Shown one piece after another: positions 44,595 to 54,516 of a stretch of 64,000 nt of DNA. The notes beneath the pieces are model-generated. The model was not told the origin of the DNA, searched no databases, and saw only the letters and a program-made list of their open reading frames with translations. Numbering within the stretch: the stretch's first letter is position 1; each line of letters begins with the position of its first letter. Source of the DNA: Flagellimonas flava. GTDB lineage: Bacteria > Bacteroidota > Bacteroidia > Flavobacteriales > Flavobacteriaceae. The translations under genes and the position numbers were made by a program. The DNA lies in NCBI RefSeq assembly GCF_900129665.1, contig NZ_FQWL01000004.1, positions 1 through 64,000 of the forward strand. Reading direction: 5' to 3'.

Positions 44595-45740
44595 TTAAAT
44601 GTTAAAGGATAGGATGTTGTGCTCCAAGGCCTCTAAAACGCTTTCATAATCGGCCGGATTGTGCACAAAATCTTGATTGCTCATGTCCAAAATAAGACTA
44701 TTCTGATTAGGGTGCCCCTTGATAAAATCCATATAGCCTTGGTTAATTTTTTCCAAATAGGAAGGACTTATATTCTGCTCGTAATCCCTACCTCTTTTTT
44801 TGATATTCTCCAAAAGTCGCTCTGTGTTTTGATACAGATATAAATAGATTTCGGGCTTTTTTACTTCCTTGTACATAAAGTTGAAAACCTTTCGGTACAA
44901 ATTGAATTCTTCCTCTTGAAGCGTGATTTTAGCGAAAATCAAAGACTTAAAAATATCGTAATCGCTGACCATAAAACTTTTGAAGAGGTCAAACTGCGAA
45001 GTGTCATCCGTAAATTGTTGATAGCGGTCCGCTAGAAAAGACATTTCCAAAGGAAATGCATATCGTGCTTGGTCATTATAAAATTTAGGAAGAAAAGGAT
45101 TGTCCGCAAAACGCTCCAAAACAAGTTTCGCATTAAAGTCCTTGGCAATCATCTTGGTCATAGTGGTTTTCCCGGCTCCTATATTACCTTCAATGGCAAT
45201 AAACTGCAGTTGCCCAAATAGTTCTTCCCGATTTCTGAACAATTTGTGATTTGTTTTCTCAAGGTTGTTCCGATCTTTACACTGCTGCAATAAATTGCGA
45301 ATGTCTTTTTGGAGAATGGGATGGTAGAATTGCGGAGCAATATCCGCCAATGGTTTTAAAACAAAGTTTCGCTCATGCATACTGGGATGCGGAATGCTGA
45401 GGGTTTCGTTTCTAATGATTTCATTAGTATAAAAGATAATGTCCAAATCCAAGGTCCTGGAACTATAACCTTTTGTGGATGACCTTTCCCGCCCAAAATC
45501 TTTTTCGATTTGAAGCAAAATTCCCAAAAGCTGCTCAGGTGGGTTCTGGGTATCTATGGCAATACAGGCATTGAGAAAATCCTCCCCTTCAAAACCCATG
45601 GCCGGACTCTTATAAATTGAAGATACCTTCACGACCCGGCCAGCTTTCCGATGAATGGATAATACAGCTTTTTGAAGCACCAAAGCCCTATTCCCCATAT
45701 TACTGCCCAGTGAAAGGTATGCCCGTTGTTTTTCGCCCAT
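44595..45740 (-). CDS. folK: Fusion of HPPK (FolK) and deoxynucleoside kinase
   Basis: 381 residues with two enzymes. Residues 1-~140 are 6-hydroxymethyl-7,8-dihydropterin pyrophosphokinase: SLGSNMGNR, SSIYKSPAMGF, and RTLDLDIIFY with the Mg-binding Asp pair. Residues ~175-381 are a deoxynucleoside kinase: P-loop GNIGAGKT (185-192), LERFADNPFLPKFY, FLADRYQQF and the RGRDYEQ lid. The first makes a folate precursor; the second phosphorylates deoxyadenosine or deoxyguanosine type nucleosides. The join is a known arrangement in flavobacteria. ATG 45740 begins MGEKQRAYLS; the longer frame upstream is not needed. Divergent from sppA. Confidence 0.92.
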   Translation of the reverse strand: MGEKQRAYLSLGSNMGNRALVLQKAVLSIHRKAGRVVKVSSIYKSPAMGFEGEDFLNACIAIDTQNPPEQLLGILLQIEKDFGRERSSTKGYSSRTLDLDIIFYTNEIIRNETLSIPHPSMHERNFVLKPLADIAPQFYHPILQKDIRNLLQQCKDRNNLEKTNHKLFRNREELFGQLQFIAIEGNIGAGKTTMTKMIAKDFNAKLVLERFADNPFLPKFYNDQARYAFPLEMSFLADRYQQFTDDTSQFDLFKSFMVSDYDIFKSLIFAKITLQEEEFNLYRKVFNFMYKEVKKPEIYLYLYQNTERLLENIKKRGRDYEQNISPSYLEKINQGYMDFIKGHPNQNSLILDMSNQDFVHNPADYESVLEALEHNILSFNI

Positions 45741-45808
45741 AATCAAGAAGACAAAATAACAAAACAATCCACAATGGTTATCTTTGATCCTGAATAAAAT
45801 TTAGTTGC

Positions 45809-47569
45809 ATGAACTTTTTGAGAAATTTATTGGCAGCAATTTTGGGATGTCTAGTGGCATTCGGAATCCTGATGGCCATGTTTTTCATTTTTTTGACCCT
45901 AATGGCAAGTGCAGATGAGGGAGTAGTGGTAAAAGAGAATTCCGTTCTGGAACTTAGTTTTACTCAACCCATTAGAGATTATGTAGGTAAAGATGCCTCG
46001 GATCCATTCGGGGGACTTTGGGAAAATGAATTGGGATTGGATGACATTTTACACGGCATTAAAGTAGCGTCAACAGACGATAGAATAAAGGGGATTAGTT
46101 TGACCACTAGTTTTCTGCAAGCTGGTTTGGCGCAGGCCCAGGAGATAAGAAGGGCGTTGCAAGACTTTAAAGCCAGCGGCAAGTTCGTTTATGCCCATTC
46201 CGACTTTTTCACCCAAAAAGATTACTACCTGACCAGTGTCGCAGATGAGGTGTATTTAAACCCAGTTGGTGGAATGGAGTTCAAGGGTTTGGCAACGGAA
46301 GTTCTCTATTATAAGGATTTGCAGGAAAAGGCCGGGATTAAAATGGAGGTCATACGGCATGGAAAATACAAAAGTGCGGTTGAGCCCTATCTATCCGATA
46401 CGATGAGCCCTGAGAACAGGGAGCAGATAACGACCTTGATTACCTCACTTTGGGATGAAATGCTGGGTGAAATTGGTAGTTCTAGGGAGATTAACGAGGA
46501 AACATTAAATATCATCGCTGATACCCTAGGGGCCAGGACCCCAGAATACGCCGTAGCCTCTGGATTGATTGACGGCACAATGCATTTTGACCAATATGAA
46601 ACCCTTCTCAAAGAACGAATGGAATGGGATGAAGAAGAGGAGCTTAACTATGTGGAATTTGAAGAATACCTGTTGGAAGCAAGCGGTAGACGCCTTCAGA
46701 TCGGTAAGGATAAGGTAGCCGTTATCTACGCGCAAGGGGAGATTTTTTATGGTGAAGGAGGTAAGGAGTTTATTGGGCAGGGTATGATGTCCAGGGCTTT
46801 ACAAAAAGCTACAAAAAGTGAGAATGTCAAAGCAATCGTGTTACGAGTGGATTCTCCAGGCGGTAGTGCTTTGGTTTCTGACATTATTTGGAGGGAAATG
46901 GAGCTGGCTAAAAAAGAGAAACCGGTAGTGGTTTCCTTCGGAAACGTTGCAGCTTCTGGGGGTTATTATATCGGTGTGGCAGGGGACAAAATTTTTGCCG
47001 AGCCTACAACGATAACAGGTTCCATAGGCGTCTTCGGGACCATTCCCAATGCCCATGAACTGGCCGGCAAGATAGGTATCAACGCAGAACAGGTGGGGAC
47101 CAACAAGAACTCGGTGGACTATTCCCTGTTTGAACCGATGAGCGATTCGTTCCGCGATGTGGTGCAACAAGGTATTGAAGATACCTACGAGACCTTTTTG
47201 TCCAGAGTTTCTGAAAGTAGAAATATGAGTATGGCAGAGGTGGATTCCTTGGCCCAAGGTAGGGTTTGGAGTGGAGTTGATGCCAAGGCCAATGGATTGG
47301 TGGATGAATTGGGGAGTTTGGACGATGCTATTGCGGCAGCGGCAGAAATGGCAGAGCTGGGAGATTATGGAATTCGCAAGTACCCCAAATATAAATCCAA
47401 CTTTCAGAAGCTAATGGAAGACTTGGGAAGTGCCAAAACTAAAATTGGGACCGCTTTGATTAAGGAGGAACTTGGTTCAGAAACCTATCAAATCCTGAAG
47501 GAATTCAAAAATATGACCGACCAAAAAGGAATCCAGGCCAAAATGCCGTTTAGCTTAAACATCAAATAA
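45809..47569 (+). CDS. sppA: Signal peptide peptidase SppA (67K type)
   Basis: 586 residues. One N-terminal membrane helix (about 8-32) is followed by two tandem ClpP/crotonase-fold S49 domains. Catalytic Lys188 lies in YKSAVEP of the first domain, and Ser382 in AASGGYY of the second, matching Lys209 and Ser409 of E. coli. It degrades left-over signal peptides in the inner membrane from the periplasmic side. Four bases before the next gene, with which it is co-transcribed. Confidence 0.95.
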   Translation: MNFLRNLLAAILGCLVAFGILMAMFFIFLTLMASADEGVVVKENSVLELSFTQPIRDYVGKDASDPFGGLWENELGLDDILHGIKVASTDDRIKGISLTTSFLQAGLAQAQEIRRALQDFKASGKFVYAHSDFFTQKDYYLTSVADEVYLNPVGGMEFKGLATEVLYYKDLQEKAGIKMEVIRHGKYKSAVEPYLSDTMSPENREQITTLITSLWDEMLGEIGSSREINEETLNIIADTLGARTPEYAVASGLIDGTMHFDQYETLLKERMEWDEEEELNYVEFEEYLLEASGRRLQIGKDKVAVIYAQGEIFYGEGGKEFIGQGMMSRALQKATKSENVKAIVLRVDSPGGSALVSDIIWREMELAKKEKPVVVSFGNVAASGGYYIGVAGDKIFAEPTTITGSIGVFGTIPNAHELAGKIGINAEQVGTNKNSVDYSLFEPMSDSFRDVVQQGIEDTYETFLSRVSESRNMSMAEVDSLAQGRVWSGVDAKANGLVDELGSLDDAIAAAAEMAELGDYGIRKYPKYKSNFQKLMEDLGSAKTKIGTALIKEELGSETYQILKEFKNMTDQKGIQAKMPFSLNIK

Positions 47570-47573
47570 GGGA

Positions 47574-48281
47574 ATGACCCAGAGGGATAAAAAGGCCGCA
47601 TTCTCCATCTATCTCTATTTAGGGGCTTTGTTCATCACCTCCCTGGTGGTGTCCAATCTTATATTTCAAAAGTTTTTCTATTGGAATCCGTTTGGGGACA
47701 TCAAGGTGTTTGGAGCCCCACTTTTTGAAATTTCCGTGGGAATTCTTCCCTATCCAATTACCTTTTTGATCACCGATTTGATTTCGGAAATCTTTGGGAA
47801 GAAAAAGGCCAACCAAGTGGTTATTGCGGGTATTTTTGCTTCTTTTTTCTCCCTTCTGATCGTTACCACGGCAAATATTGCTCCAGCCACGGAATGGTCC
47901 CCAGTGAGTGATGGAATGTTCAGGTCTGTCTTTGGCAATACCATTGTTGCTGTGTTCGCCTCAATGATGGCCTACCTTTTGGCCCAGTTTATCGATATAC
48001 AGCTTTACCATTTTTGGAAACGAATCACTAAGGGCAGGTATCTCTGGCTGCGAAACAACTTTTCTACCTTTTCCTCGCAATTTATAGACACCTTTACCGT
48101 GGTGCTGCTACTCTGCACTTTTGGTGAAATTCCATGGGAATTATTCTATGGTTTGGTGATCAGCGGCTTTCTTTTCAAAGTATTTATTGCGCTGTTGGAC
48201 ACCCCTTTGCTCTATTTCTTCGTATATCTATTGCGGAAAAGATTTAACTTAAAAATAGGGGAAGAGATTAACCTGGATTAA
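47574..48281 (+). CDS. Queuosine precursor transporter (YhhQ/VUT family)
   Basis: 235 residues with six hydrophobic helices. Family motifs: LVVSNLIFQK, LPYPITFLITDLISEIFGKKKA (two parts), and FSSQFIDTFTVVLLL. YhhQ of E. coli imports the queuosine precursors preQ0/preQ1 for tRNA modification. The role in this operon with sppA and an AsmA gene seems to be chance neighbourhood. Confidence 0.9.
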   Translation: MTQRDKKAAFSIYLYLGALFITSLVVSNLIFQKFFYWNPFGDIKVFGAPLFEISVGILPYPITFLITDLISEIFGKKKANQVVIAGIFASFFSLLIVTTANIAPATEWSPVSDGMFRSVFGNTIVAVFASMMAYLLAQFIDIQLYHFWKRITKGRYLWLRNNFSTFSSQFIDTFTVVLLLCTFGEIPWELFYGLVISGFLFKVFIALLDTPLLYFFVYLLRKRFNLKIGEEINLD

Positions 48282-48319
48282 TCGCTTCTTGCTTACTTTG
48301 TTGGACAAAATCCCAAATT

Positions 48320-50998
48320 ATGAAACGAAAGCTGCTAAAGATTGCTGGAATCGTCCTGCTTATACTTGTCGGACTCCTTGTTGCACTGCCCCTTTTTCTT
48401 GAGGGAAAGATTGCGGAAATCATTAAAAATAAGGTCAATAACAACATCAACGCCACATTGGATTTTGATGGAGCCAGTCTGAGTTTACTCAAAAATTTTC
48501 CCAATGCCCATGTGGAGTTAAAAGGTATTTCTTTGGTAAACAAAGCTCCTTTTGAAGGGGACACTTTGTTTGCATCAGACCAAATAGAGCTTCAGATGGG
48601 AATTTCGGAGCTGTTCAAATCGGCAGAAGAGCCCATAGCCATCAAGAGTCTGATTATTGATAGGGCCAAACTTAATATTTTGGTTGATGAGGAGGAACGG
48701 GCTAACTACGATATCGGAAAAAATGAGGATTCCAACAGTGAAACTTCAACCCAGGAAACTGAAAATTTCACCCTTGCCTTGAATTCCTATGAAATTAAGG
48801 ACACTGACATTGTCTATCACGATTTGACGACCGGTATGCGCCTGTCCTTGTCGGAGATGAATCATTCTGGCACTGGCGACCTTTCATTGGATAATTCTGA
48901 GCTTAAAACCTTGACAGATGCCCGCGTATCTTTTGAAATGGACAGCACGAAGTATCTGAACAATCACAAAGTTTTCTTAGATGCGCTGATTGGCATCGAT
49001 CTAAAAGAAAATAAATACACCTTTATGGAAAACAAGGCCATGGTAAATCAGCTGGCTTTGGTGTTTGATGGTTTTATTCAGGTAAACGAAGCGGACCAGT
49101 TGGTGGATGTCACTTTTAAAACACCCTCTTCCGATTTCAAGAACTTTTTGGCCGTTATTCCTGAAGCCTATGCAAAAAATATTGAAGAGGTGCAGACCAC
49201 CGGGAATTTTGAAGTAGCGGGACAGTTTAAGGGGATTGTGGACGAGGAGCATATTCCCGCTTTTGAGATTCGTATCAATTCCGAAAACGCGTCCTTTAAA
49301 TACCCAGAGCTACCAAGATCGGTTAAAAATGTGCATATAGACACTGAAATTGCCAACACGACCGGCTTGGCGGAAGACACTTATGTGAACATTGACAGAC
49401 TTTCTTTTAGCATAGATCAAGATCGGTTCAACCTAAATGCCAAACTCAGGGATGTTACTGAAAACACCAAAGTAAACGCGCATATTGATGGGAAGATTAA
49501 TCTTGCCCATTTATCCCAGGCCTATCCCATGCCTGAAGATTACGGACTAAAAGGTATTTTAACTGCGGATGCCACTACTGCTTTCGATATGGCGTCGCTG
49601 GACAATAAACAGTATGGCAATACAAAGACGGAGGGGAATCTTGCACTACAAGGGTTCGAATATAAGTCAGAAGAATTGAAGCATCCAGTGGCTATCAACT
49701 CAGCGTCCGTTGATTTCACACCAGATAAGGTGGTGCTGAAGACTTTTGAGGCCCAGACCGGGGAAACAGATTTTAAGGCCTATGGAACGCTTACAAATCT
49801 ATTGGGGTTTTTATTCAACAATGAAAATGTGGAAGGAAGCTTTGTCCTAAACTCCAATACTTTTGGGTTAAATGATTTTATGGTGGAAGAAACTGCAGAG
49901 GACGTCTCTGGTGAGGAAACTTCCACAACTATGGAAGAACAAATAAGAATACCTTCCTTTTTGGATTGTACCATAGACGCCACCGCAAACACTGTTGTAT
50001 ATGATAATATCAACCTTAGAAATGTAAAAGGCAGGTTGATTATCAAAGATGAAACTGCAAAGGTTGTCGGCTTGCAGTCCGACTTGTTTGGAGGTGTCCT
50101 CGGGGTGAATGGTTCGGTGTCCACCAAGGAAGATGTGGCCACTTTTGACATGGATTTGGGCATGCAAAATTTTAATATCGGGGATTCATTTGCATCTTTG
50201 GAATTGTTCAAGGCCTTGGCACCTTTGGCAAGTGCCTTACAGGGTAAATTAAATTCCGACGTTAAGATTTCTGGAAATTTGAAAGAGGATTTTACCCCAA
50301 ATCTATCCACAATTTCTGGGGATTTATTGGCGGAGTTGCTCTCCACTAAAGTGGATGCCCAAAAAGCACCATTGATGTCCAAATTGACTGGAGAACTTGG
50401 CTTTTTGAAAACTAACGATTTGGATCTAAGCGGCCTAAAGACCGCATTAAGTTTTGATAATGGTGCGGTAAAGGTGAAGCCCTTCTCCTTAAATTTCAAG
50501 GATATCGCAATTAACGTAGATGGGAGTCATACGTTTGACCAACAACTACAGTACAACGCCACCTTGGATGTTCCTGCAAAATATCTAGGTAGCGAAGTAA
50601 ACAGTCTTATTGCAAAATTGGATGACAGCGATTTGGAAAATCTTACCATTCCAGTAACAGCAAATATTGGAGGGAACTATACCAACCCAACCGTTAAAAC
50701 CGACTTGAGTTCCGGGGTGTCCAAACTGACCAATCAATTGGTGGAAATTCAGAAGCAGAAGTTGGTAAATCAAGGCAAGGATAAGGCCAAAGATTTGATT
50801 GGCGAGGTTTTAAAATCGAATGAAAAGGATTCTATTGAAACCCAATCTGGAGGAATCCAGGAAACCTTGGGTGGTCTGTTAGGAGGTAAAGAGGATACCA
50901 AGGATAGTACAAAAACGGAGGAGGATGCGGTAAAAAGCGCTACCAAATCCATCTTGGGAGGACTTTTGGGCAAAAAGAAAAAGGATTCTGTGAAATAG
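48320..50998 (+). CDS. AsmA family protein
   Basis: 892 residues. One N-terminal helix (about 7-27) anchors a long periplasmic beta-rich part with the AsmA N-terminal pattern (LSLLKNFPNAHVELKGISLVNKAPF in two halves, DTLFASDQIELQMG) and an AsmA_2-type C-terminal domain. A Ser/Lys-rich tail ends GGLLGKKKKDS. AsmA-like proteins (YhdP, TamB relatives) form bridges that move phospholipid between inner and outer membranes. It lies 38 bases after the yhhQ-like gene. Confidence 0.88.
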   Translation: MKRKLLKIAGIVLLILVGLLVALPLFLEGKIAEIIKNKVNNNINATLDFDGASLSLLKNFPNAHVELKGISLVNKAPFEGDTLFASDQIELQMGISELFKSAEEPIAIKSLIIDRAKLNILVDEEERANYDIGKNEDSNSETSTQETENFTLALNSYEIKDTDIVYHDLTTGMRLSLSEMNHSGTGDLSLDNSELKTLTDARVSFEMDSTKYLNNHKVFLDALIGIDLKENKYTFMENKAMVNQLALVFDGFIQVNEADQLVDVTFKTPSSDFKNFLAVIPEAYAKNIEEVQTTGNFEVAGQFKGIVDEEHIPAFEIRINSENASFKYPELPRSVKNVHIDTEIANTTGLAEDTYVNIDRLSFSIDQDRFNLNAKLRDVTENTKVNAHIDGKINLAHLSQAYPMPEDYGLKGILTADATTAFDMASLDNKQYGNTKTEGNLALQGFEYKSEELKHPVAINSASVDFTPDKVVLKTFEAQTGETDFKAYGTLTNLLGFLFNNENVEGSFVLNSNTFGLNDFMVEETAEDVSGEETSTTMEEQIRIPSFLDCTIDATANTVVYDNINLRNVKGRLIIKDETAKVVGLQSDLFGGVLGVNGSVSTKEDVATFDMDLGMQNFNIGDSFASLELFKALAPLASALQGKLNSDVKISGNLKEDFTPNLSTISGDLLAELLSTKVDAQKAPLMSKLTGELGFLKTNDLDLSGLKTALSFDNGAVKVKPFSLNFKDIAINVDGSHTFDQQLQYNATLDVPAKYLGSEVNSLIAKLDDSDLENLTIPVTANIGGNYTNPTVKTDLSSGVSKLTNQLVEIQKQKLVNQGKDKAKDLIGEVLKSNEKDSIETQSGGIQETLGGLLGGKEDTKDSTKTEEDAVKSATKSILGGLLGKKKKDSVK

Positions 50999-51013
50999 TT
51001 TTAGAAATTTCTG

Positions 51014-51919
51014 CTACTTTCTGTATTTCTCCAAGATTTCGGCAAAATCGGCGATATAGATATTGGTGACACCACTTTTTAAACTATCACTACTAGTAAA
51101 ATATATCATGTTTGATTCCTCTTCGATATGGGCGTAGAGATCACTGCCTGAAGTATTGAGTTCGATGATATTTTGTGGAACCGTCCATGAGTTTTCTTTT
51201 TTAAAACTTATATAAAGATCACCGTAAGACGAGACGTTTTGTTTGCGTTGGGAGGCTTCAAAAATCAAAATATTACCGTCATTACTGATTTCTAAATTCC
51301 ATTCTCCAGTGACACTGTTTATGGTGTTCCCAAGATTGGTCGGTGGCGTTAGTGCACCATTTTCCATTTTGGCCATATATAGGTCTCCCTGACCGAGACC
51401 GCCAGGTCTTGTTGACGCAAAGTAAAGATTGCCTCTCGCATCGGTTGTTGGACTGTATTCACTTTGATCGGAATTAATAGGGTTGGATAAGCGAAATGGC
51501 TGCCCCCAAGAGCCAGATTCGGTCTTCGCTACCATCCAGATATCGGCGGATATCGTTTTTGCCGAGGAAGGCCGCTTTGAAATGAAAAATAATCTTTTGC
51601 CATCGTTGGTAAGGTGCGGGTCACTATCATCATATACTCCGGAAAAGGAAACCACTTCAGGCTCGGACCAGCTGTTTTCCAAAAGACGGGAGTGGTAGAT
51701 GGTGCTTTTCATTTCCCCTTTCCCCCATTGCTGTTGGCTTCGGGCAAAGTACACCTCTTTTACGTCACTGGAAAGGGAAGCTGCGTACTCTACCATTTCG
51801 GTGGAAACAATGCCTGGGGCCAAAGGCAACTTAACTAGTGCGGAGCTTTCTTGGGCCTGCAAATAGGTGTTTACGAGAAATGTAGCAAGTAGTAAATATT
51901 TAATGCCAATATTTCCCAT
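51014..51919 (-). CDS. Secreted PD40 beta-propeller protein
   Basis: 301 residues with a signal peptide ending near residue 23 (YLQAQ). The mature part is a WD40-like/PD40 propeller with blades such as DPHLTNDGKRLFFISKRP, YSPTTDARGNLYFASTRPGG and LEISNDGNILIFEAS. Propellers of this type are found alone or fused to OmpA domains, as in the protein at 3882, and usually bind peptides or partner proteins. It lies 19 bases downstream of the DUF2797 gene and is probably co-transcribed. Confidence 0.8.
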   Translation of the reverse strand: MGNIGIKYLLLATFLVNTYLQAQESSALVKLPLAPGIVSTEMVEYAASLSSDVKEVYFARSQQQWGKGEMKSTIYHSRLLENSWSEPEVVSFSGVYDDSDPHLTNDGKRLFFISKRPSSAKTISADIWMVAKTESGSWGQPFRLSNPINSDQSEYSPTTDARGNLYFASTRPGGLGQGDLYMAKMENGALTPPTNLGNTINSVTGEWNLEISNDGNILIFEASQRKQNVSSYGDLYISFKKENSWTVPQNIIELNTSGSDLYAHIEEESNMIYFTSSDSLKSGVTNIYIADFAEILEKYRK

Positions 51920-51938
51920 GTTTACGATAGTTTAGGAA

Positions 51939-52733
51939 TTAACTCAAACCAATGCCAACATAATTACCCTCGTTTCCACGTATGTTAAACACGGTCTGAT
52001 CTTCGAAAATGAGATATTGGCCCTTAATACCCTTAAGTACACCTTTATAGCTTGGTGTTTTGGCCAAATTAAGGCTTTTTACCTTTTCTGGGTACTGTAA
52101 TACGGGGAATTCCAAATGGGTTTCAGCGTTGGTATCAATAAAATAATCCATGACCTCGTCCGGAACGTGGGGTTTGAGTTTACCACGCCATTCAACCAAG
52201 TCAACATCCTCAATATCGTTTTTCAGCATTTTCTGCCAACTGGTTTTGTCACTCACATAGGATTTAAGGGCCACCTCGGTAATCCCTGCCAAATATCGGT
52301 TAGGAACCTCTACAATTTCTATGGCCTCATGCGCACCTTGGTCTATCCATCTTGTAGGTACTTGGGACTTTCGGGTAACCCCAACTTTTACATTGCTGGA
52401 GTTCGCCAAATATACGATATGGGGTTGCAGTTGTGCTTTCTTTTCGTAGTCCAAATCCCGATCGGCTTTACCTAGGTGGGCCGTGCTGAGCTCGGGTTTC
52501 ATGATCCAATCTCCAGCCGCTGGGCTATCATAAAAACAGGACTTGCAGAACCCTTGTCTATAAATAGGTCTTTCCCTGCCACAATTAAGACACTGGTATT
52601 TGATAAAATCTAGTTGTATTTCTTTGTCCAGCAATTGATTCATATGGATGAAATCGTTCTCAAAGACCAAAAAATATTGAATCGGACTTCCATACTCTGT
52701 CTGCATTTTTCGGAGGACACCTTGATAAAGCAT
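51939..52733 (-). CDS. DUF2797 protein with a zinc-ribbon
   Basis: 264 residues. A four-Cys zinc-ribbon (Cys48, Cys51, Cys63, Cys66) is followed by a region with VYLANSSNVKVGVTRKSQVPTRWIDQGA, which resembles a GIY-YIG-type fold start (given in two overlapping pieces: VYLANSSNVKVGVTR and PTRWIDQGA). Function is unknown for the family. It is divergent from the GH3 gene. Confidence 0.85.
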   Translation of the reverse strand: MLYQGVLRKMQTEYGSPIQYFLVFENDFIHMNQLLDKEIQLDFIKYQCLNCGRERPIYRQGFCKSCFYDSPAAGDWIMKPELSTAHLGKADRDLDYEKKAQLQPHIVYLANSSNVKVGVTRKSQVPTRWIDQGAHEAIEIVEVPNRYLAGITEVALKSYVSDKTSWQKMLKNDIEDVDLVEWRGKLKPHVPDEVMDYFIDTNAETHLEFPVLQYPEKVKSLNLAKTPSYKGVLKGIKGQYLIFEDQTVFNIRGNEGNYVGIGLS

Positions 52734-52830
52734 AGTGAACGGGCTGTTTTAAGCTGATTTGAAAATGATGCTGAGATAGGTTATTTTAGCTAATACGCCT
52801 AACCCCAAACTTGGTTAAAGATACCCAAAA

Positions 52831-54351
52831 ATGGCAATACCTTTATTTAATTCCATAGCATCTTGGTTGCTGAAAAAGCGCTATCATCAAATAGAGCTTT
52901 TTTTAAAGTATCCCCATGATGTTCAAGAGGAAGTTCTTCATCAGTTGATTGATTTTTCCAAGGATACCCAAGTGGGAAAGCTCCATGGTTTTGGCGATAT
53001 GGGAGGGTATAAAGAATTTGCAGAGCGGGTTCCCATTGTCACTTATGAAGAAGTTGCGGGACTTATAGAGCGTTCCAGACAGGGGGAACAGAATCTTTTT
53101 TGGCCAACGACAATTAAATGGTTTGCCAAAAGCAGTGGAACCACCAACGCGAAGAGCAAATTTATTCCCGTAAGCGCTGAAGCCTTGGAAGATTGTCATT
53201 ACAAGTCCAGTAAGGATTTATTGTGCCTCTATCTAAACAATAATGAGAACTCCCAACTGTTTACGGGTAAGAGCCTTAGATTGGGAGGGAGCAAGGAACT
53301 CTATGAGGATAACGGAACCTTTTTTGGAGACCTTTCCGCCATTCTTATTGATAATATGCCCTTATGGGCCGAGTATAGCAGTACCCCAAGTAGTAAGGTA
53401 TCTTTGATGAGTGAATGGGAGTCCAAATTGGAGGCGATCATCGAAGAAAGTATCCAGGAAAATGTTACCAGCTTGGCTGGAGTGCCTTCTTGGATGTTGG
53501 TGTTGCTGAACGATGTGCTTCAGCGTACTGGAAAAAACCATCTTTTCGAGATTTGGGAGAACTTGGAGGTTTACTTTCATGGCGGGGTGAGTTTCGCGCC
53601 CTATCGTGACCAGTATAAAAAGCTCTTGCCGAGAAAGAACTTCAATTATTATGAAACCTATAATGCCTCTGAGGGATTTTTTGGGATTCAGGACCGTAAC
53701 AATGCCGATGATCTTTTGCTGATGCTGGATTATGGTATTTTTTATGAGTTCATCCCTATGGATGGCCAAGAAAAGGAGGAAAAGGCGATTCCTTTATGGG
53801 AAGTGGAAACAGGTGTCAACTATGCCATGGTCATTACCACCAATGCCGGACTCTGGCGCTACAAAATTGGGGACACGGTACGCTTTACTTCCAAAAATCC
53901 ATTCCGAATTCGAATTACTGGGCGAACAAAACACCATATCAACGCCTTTGGGGAGGAACTCATTATAGAAAATGCAGAGGAGGCCCTCCAACAAATTTGT
54001 CAAAAGACCGAGGCTGAGATTATGGATTATACGGCAGCCCCAATTTTTATGAATGGAAATGAAAAGGGAGCCCATGAGTGGATTATCGAATTTAGAAAGC
54101 CTCCTAAAGATGTGGCTTATTTTACCGAGTTTTTGGATAATGCCCTCAAATCCCTTAATTCTGACTATGAAGCAAAGCGATACAATAACATTACCTTAAA
54201 AATGCCCCAGGTCCATGTGGCACGTCCCAATCTTTTTCACGATTGGCTTAAATCCAAGAATAAACTCGGTGGTCAGCATAAGATTCCACGCTTGTCCAAT
54301 GAGCGGGGCTATGTGGAAGAACTCCTTGAAATGAATCTTCATACCTCTTAG
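52831..54351 (+). CDS. GH3 family acyl-amido synthetase-like protein
   Basis: 506 residues. The ATP-grasping SSGTTN motif lies at 101-106 and a second GH3 motif ETYNASEGFFG near 275. The C-terminal part holds the expected ATP/acyl-adenylate loop RFTSKNPFRIRITGR. Plant GH3 enzymes join amino acids to acids such as auxin through an acyl-adenylate; bacterial members are widespread in Bacteroidota and have no settled substrate. It begins 98 bases from the divergent DUF2797 gene and is followed by a gap holding a LacI-type palindrome. Confidence 0.9.
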   Translation: MAIPLFNSIASWLLKKRYHQIELFLKYPHDVQEEVLHQLIDFSKDTQVGKLHGFGDMGGYKEFAERVPIVTYEEVAGLIERSRQGEQNLFWPTTIKWFAKSSGTTNAKSKFIPVSAEALEDCHYKSSKDLLCLYLNNNENSQLFTGKSLRLGGSKELYEDNGTFFGDLSAILIDNMPLWAEYSSTPSSKVSLMSEWESKLEAIIEESIQENVTSLAGVPSWMLVLLNDVLQRTGKNHLFEIWENLEVYFHGGVSFAPYRDQYKKLLPRKNFNYYETYNASEGFFGIQDRNNADDLLLMLDYGIFYEFIPMDGQEKEEKAIPLWEVETGVNYAMVITTNAGLWRYKIGDTVRFTSKNPFRIRITGRTKHHINAFGEELIIENAEEALQQICQKTEAEIMDYTAAPIFMNGNEKGAHEWIIEFRKPPKDVAYFTEFLDNALKSLNSDYEAKRYNNITLKMPQVHVARPNLFHDWLKSKNKLGGQHKIPRLSNERGYVEELLEMNLHTS

Positions 54352-54368
54352 TTTACCCCTATCTTTCC

Positions 54369-54390
54369 TTTACGAAAACGTTTTCGTAAA
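54369..54390. promoter_or_regulatory. 22-base perfect palindrome of LacI-operator type
   Basis: Half-site TTTACGAAAAC is followed directly by its reverse complement. The core GAAAACGTTTTC with a central CG is typical of LacI-family operators. It lies 127 bases upstream of the small hydrolase gene. No LacI gene is in the window. Confidence 0.5.
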
Positions 54391-54516
54391 ATCATTCCAT
54401 TTATCGAACAATCCCTTCTTTTGGACAAATAAATATGGAATTTTGTCGTTTATAGGTGAAGTTTGAGACAGATAATAGTTCCCTCATCTTTATAAACTAA
54501 ACTTTAAAAAACTGGT

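Noticed and set aside
49780-50499. 239-codon open frame antisense to the AsmA gene
   Set aside because: It mirrors the codon structure of a well supported gene on the other strand and shows no family motif.
54369-54390. Palindrome after the GH3 gene as a terminator
   Set aside because: No T-run on either strand, and the central CG core suits a protein-binding site better.
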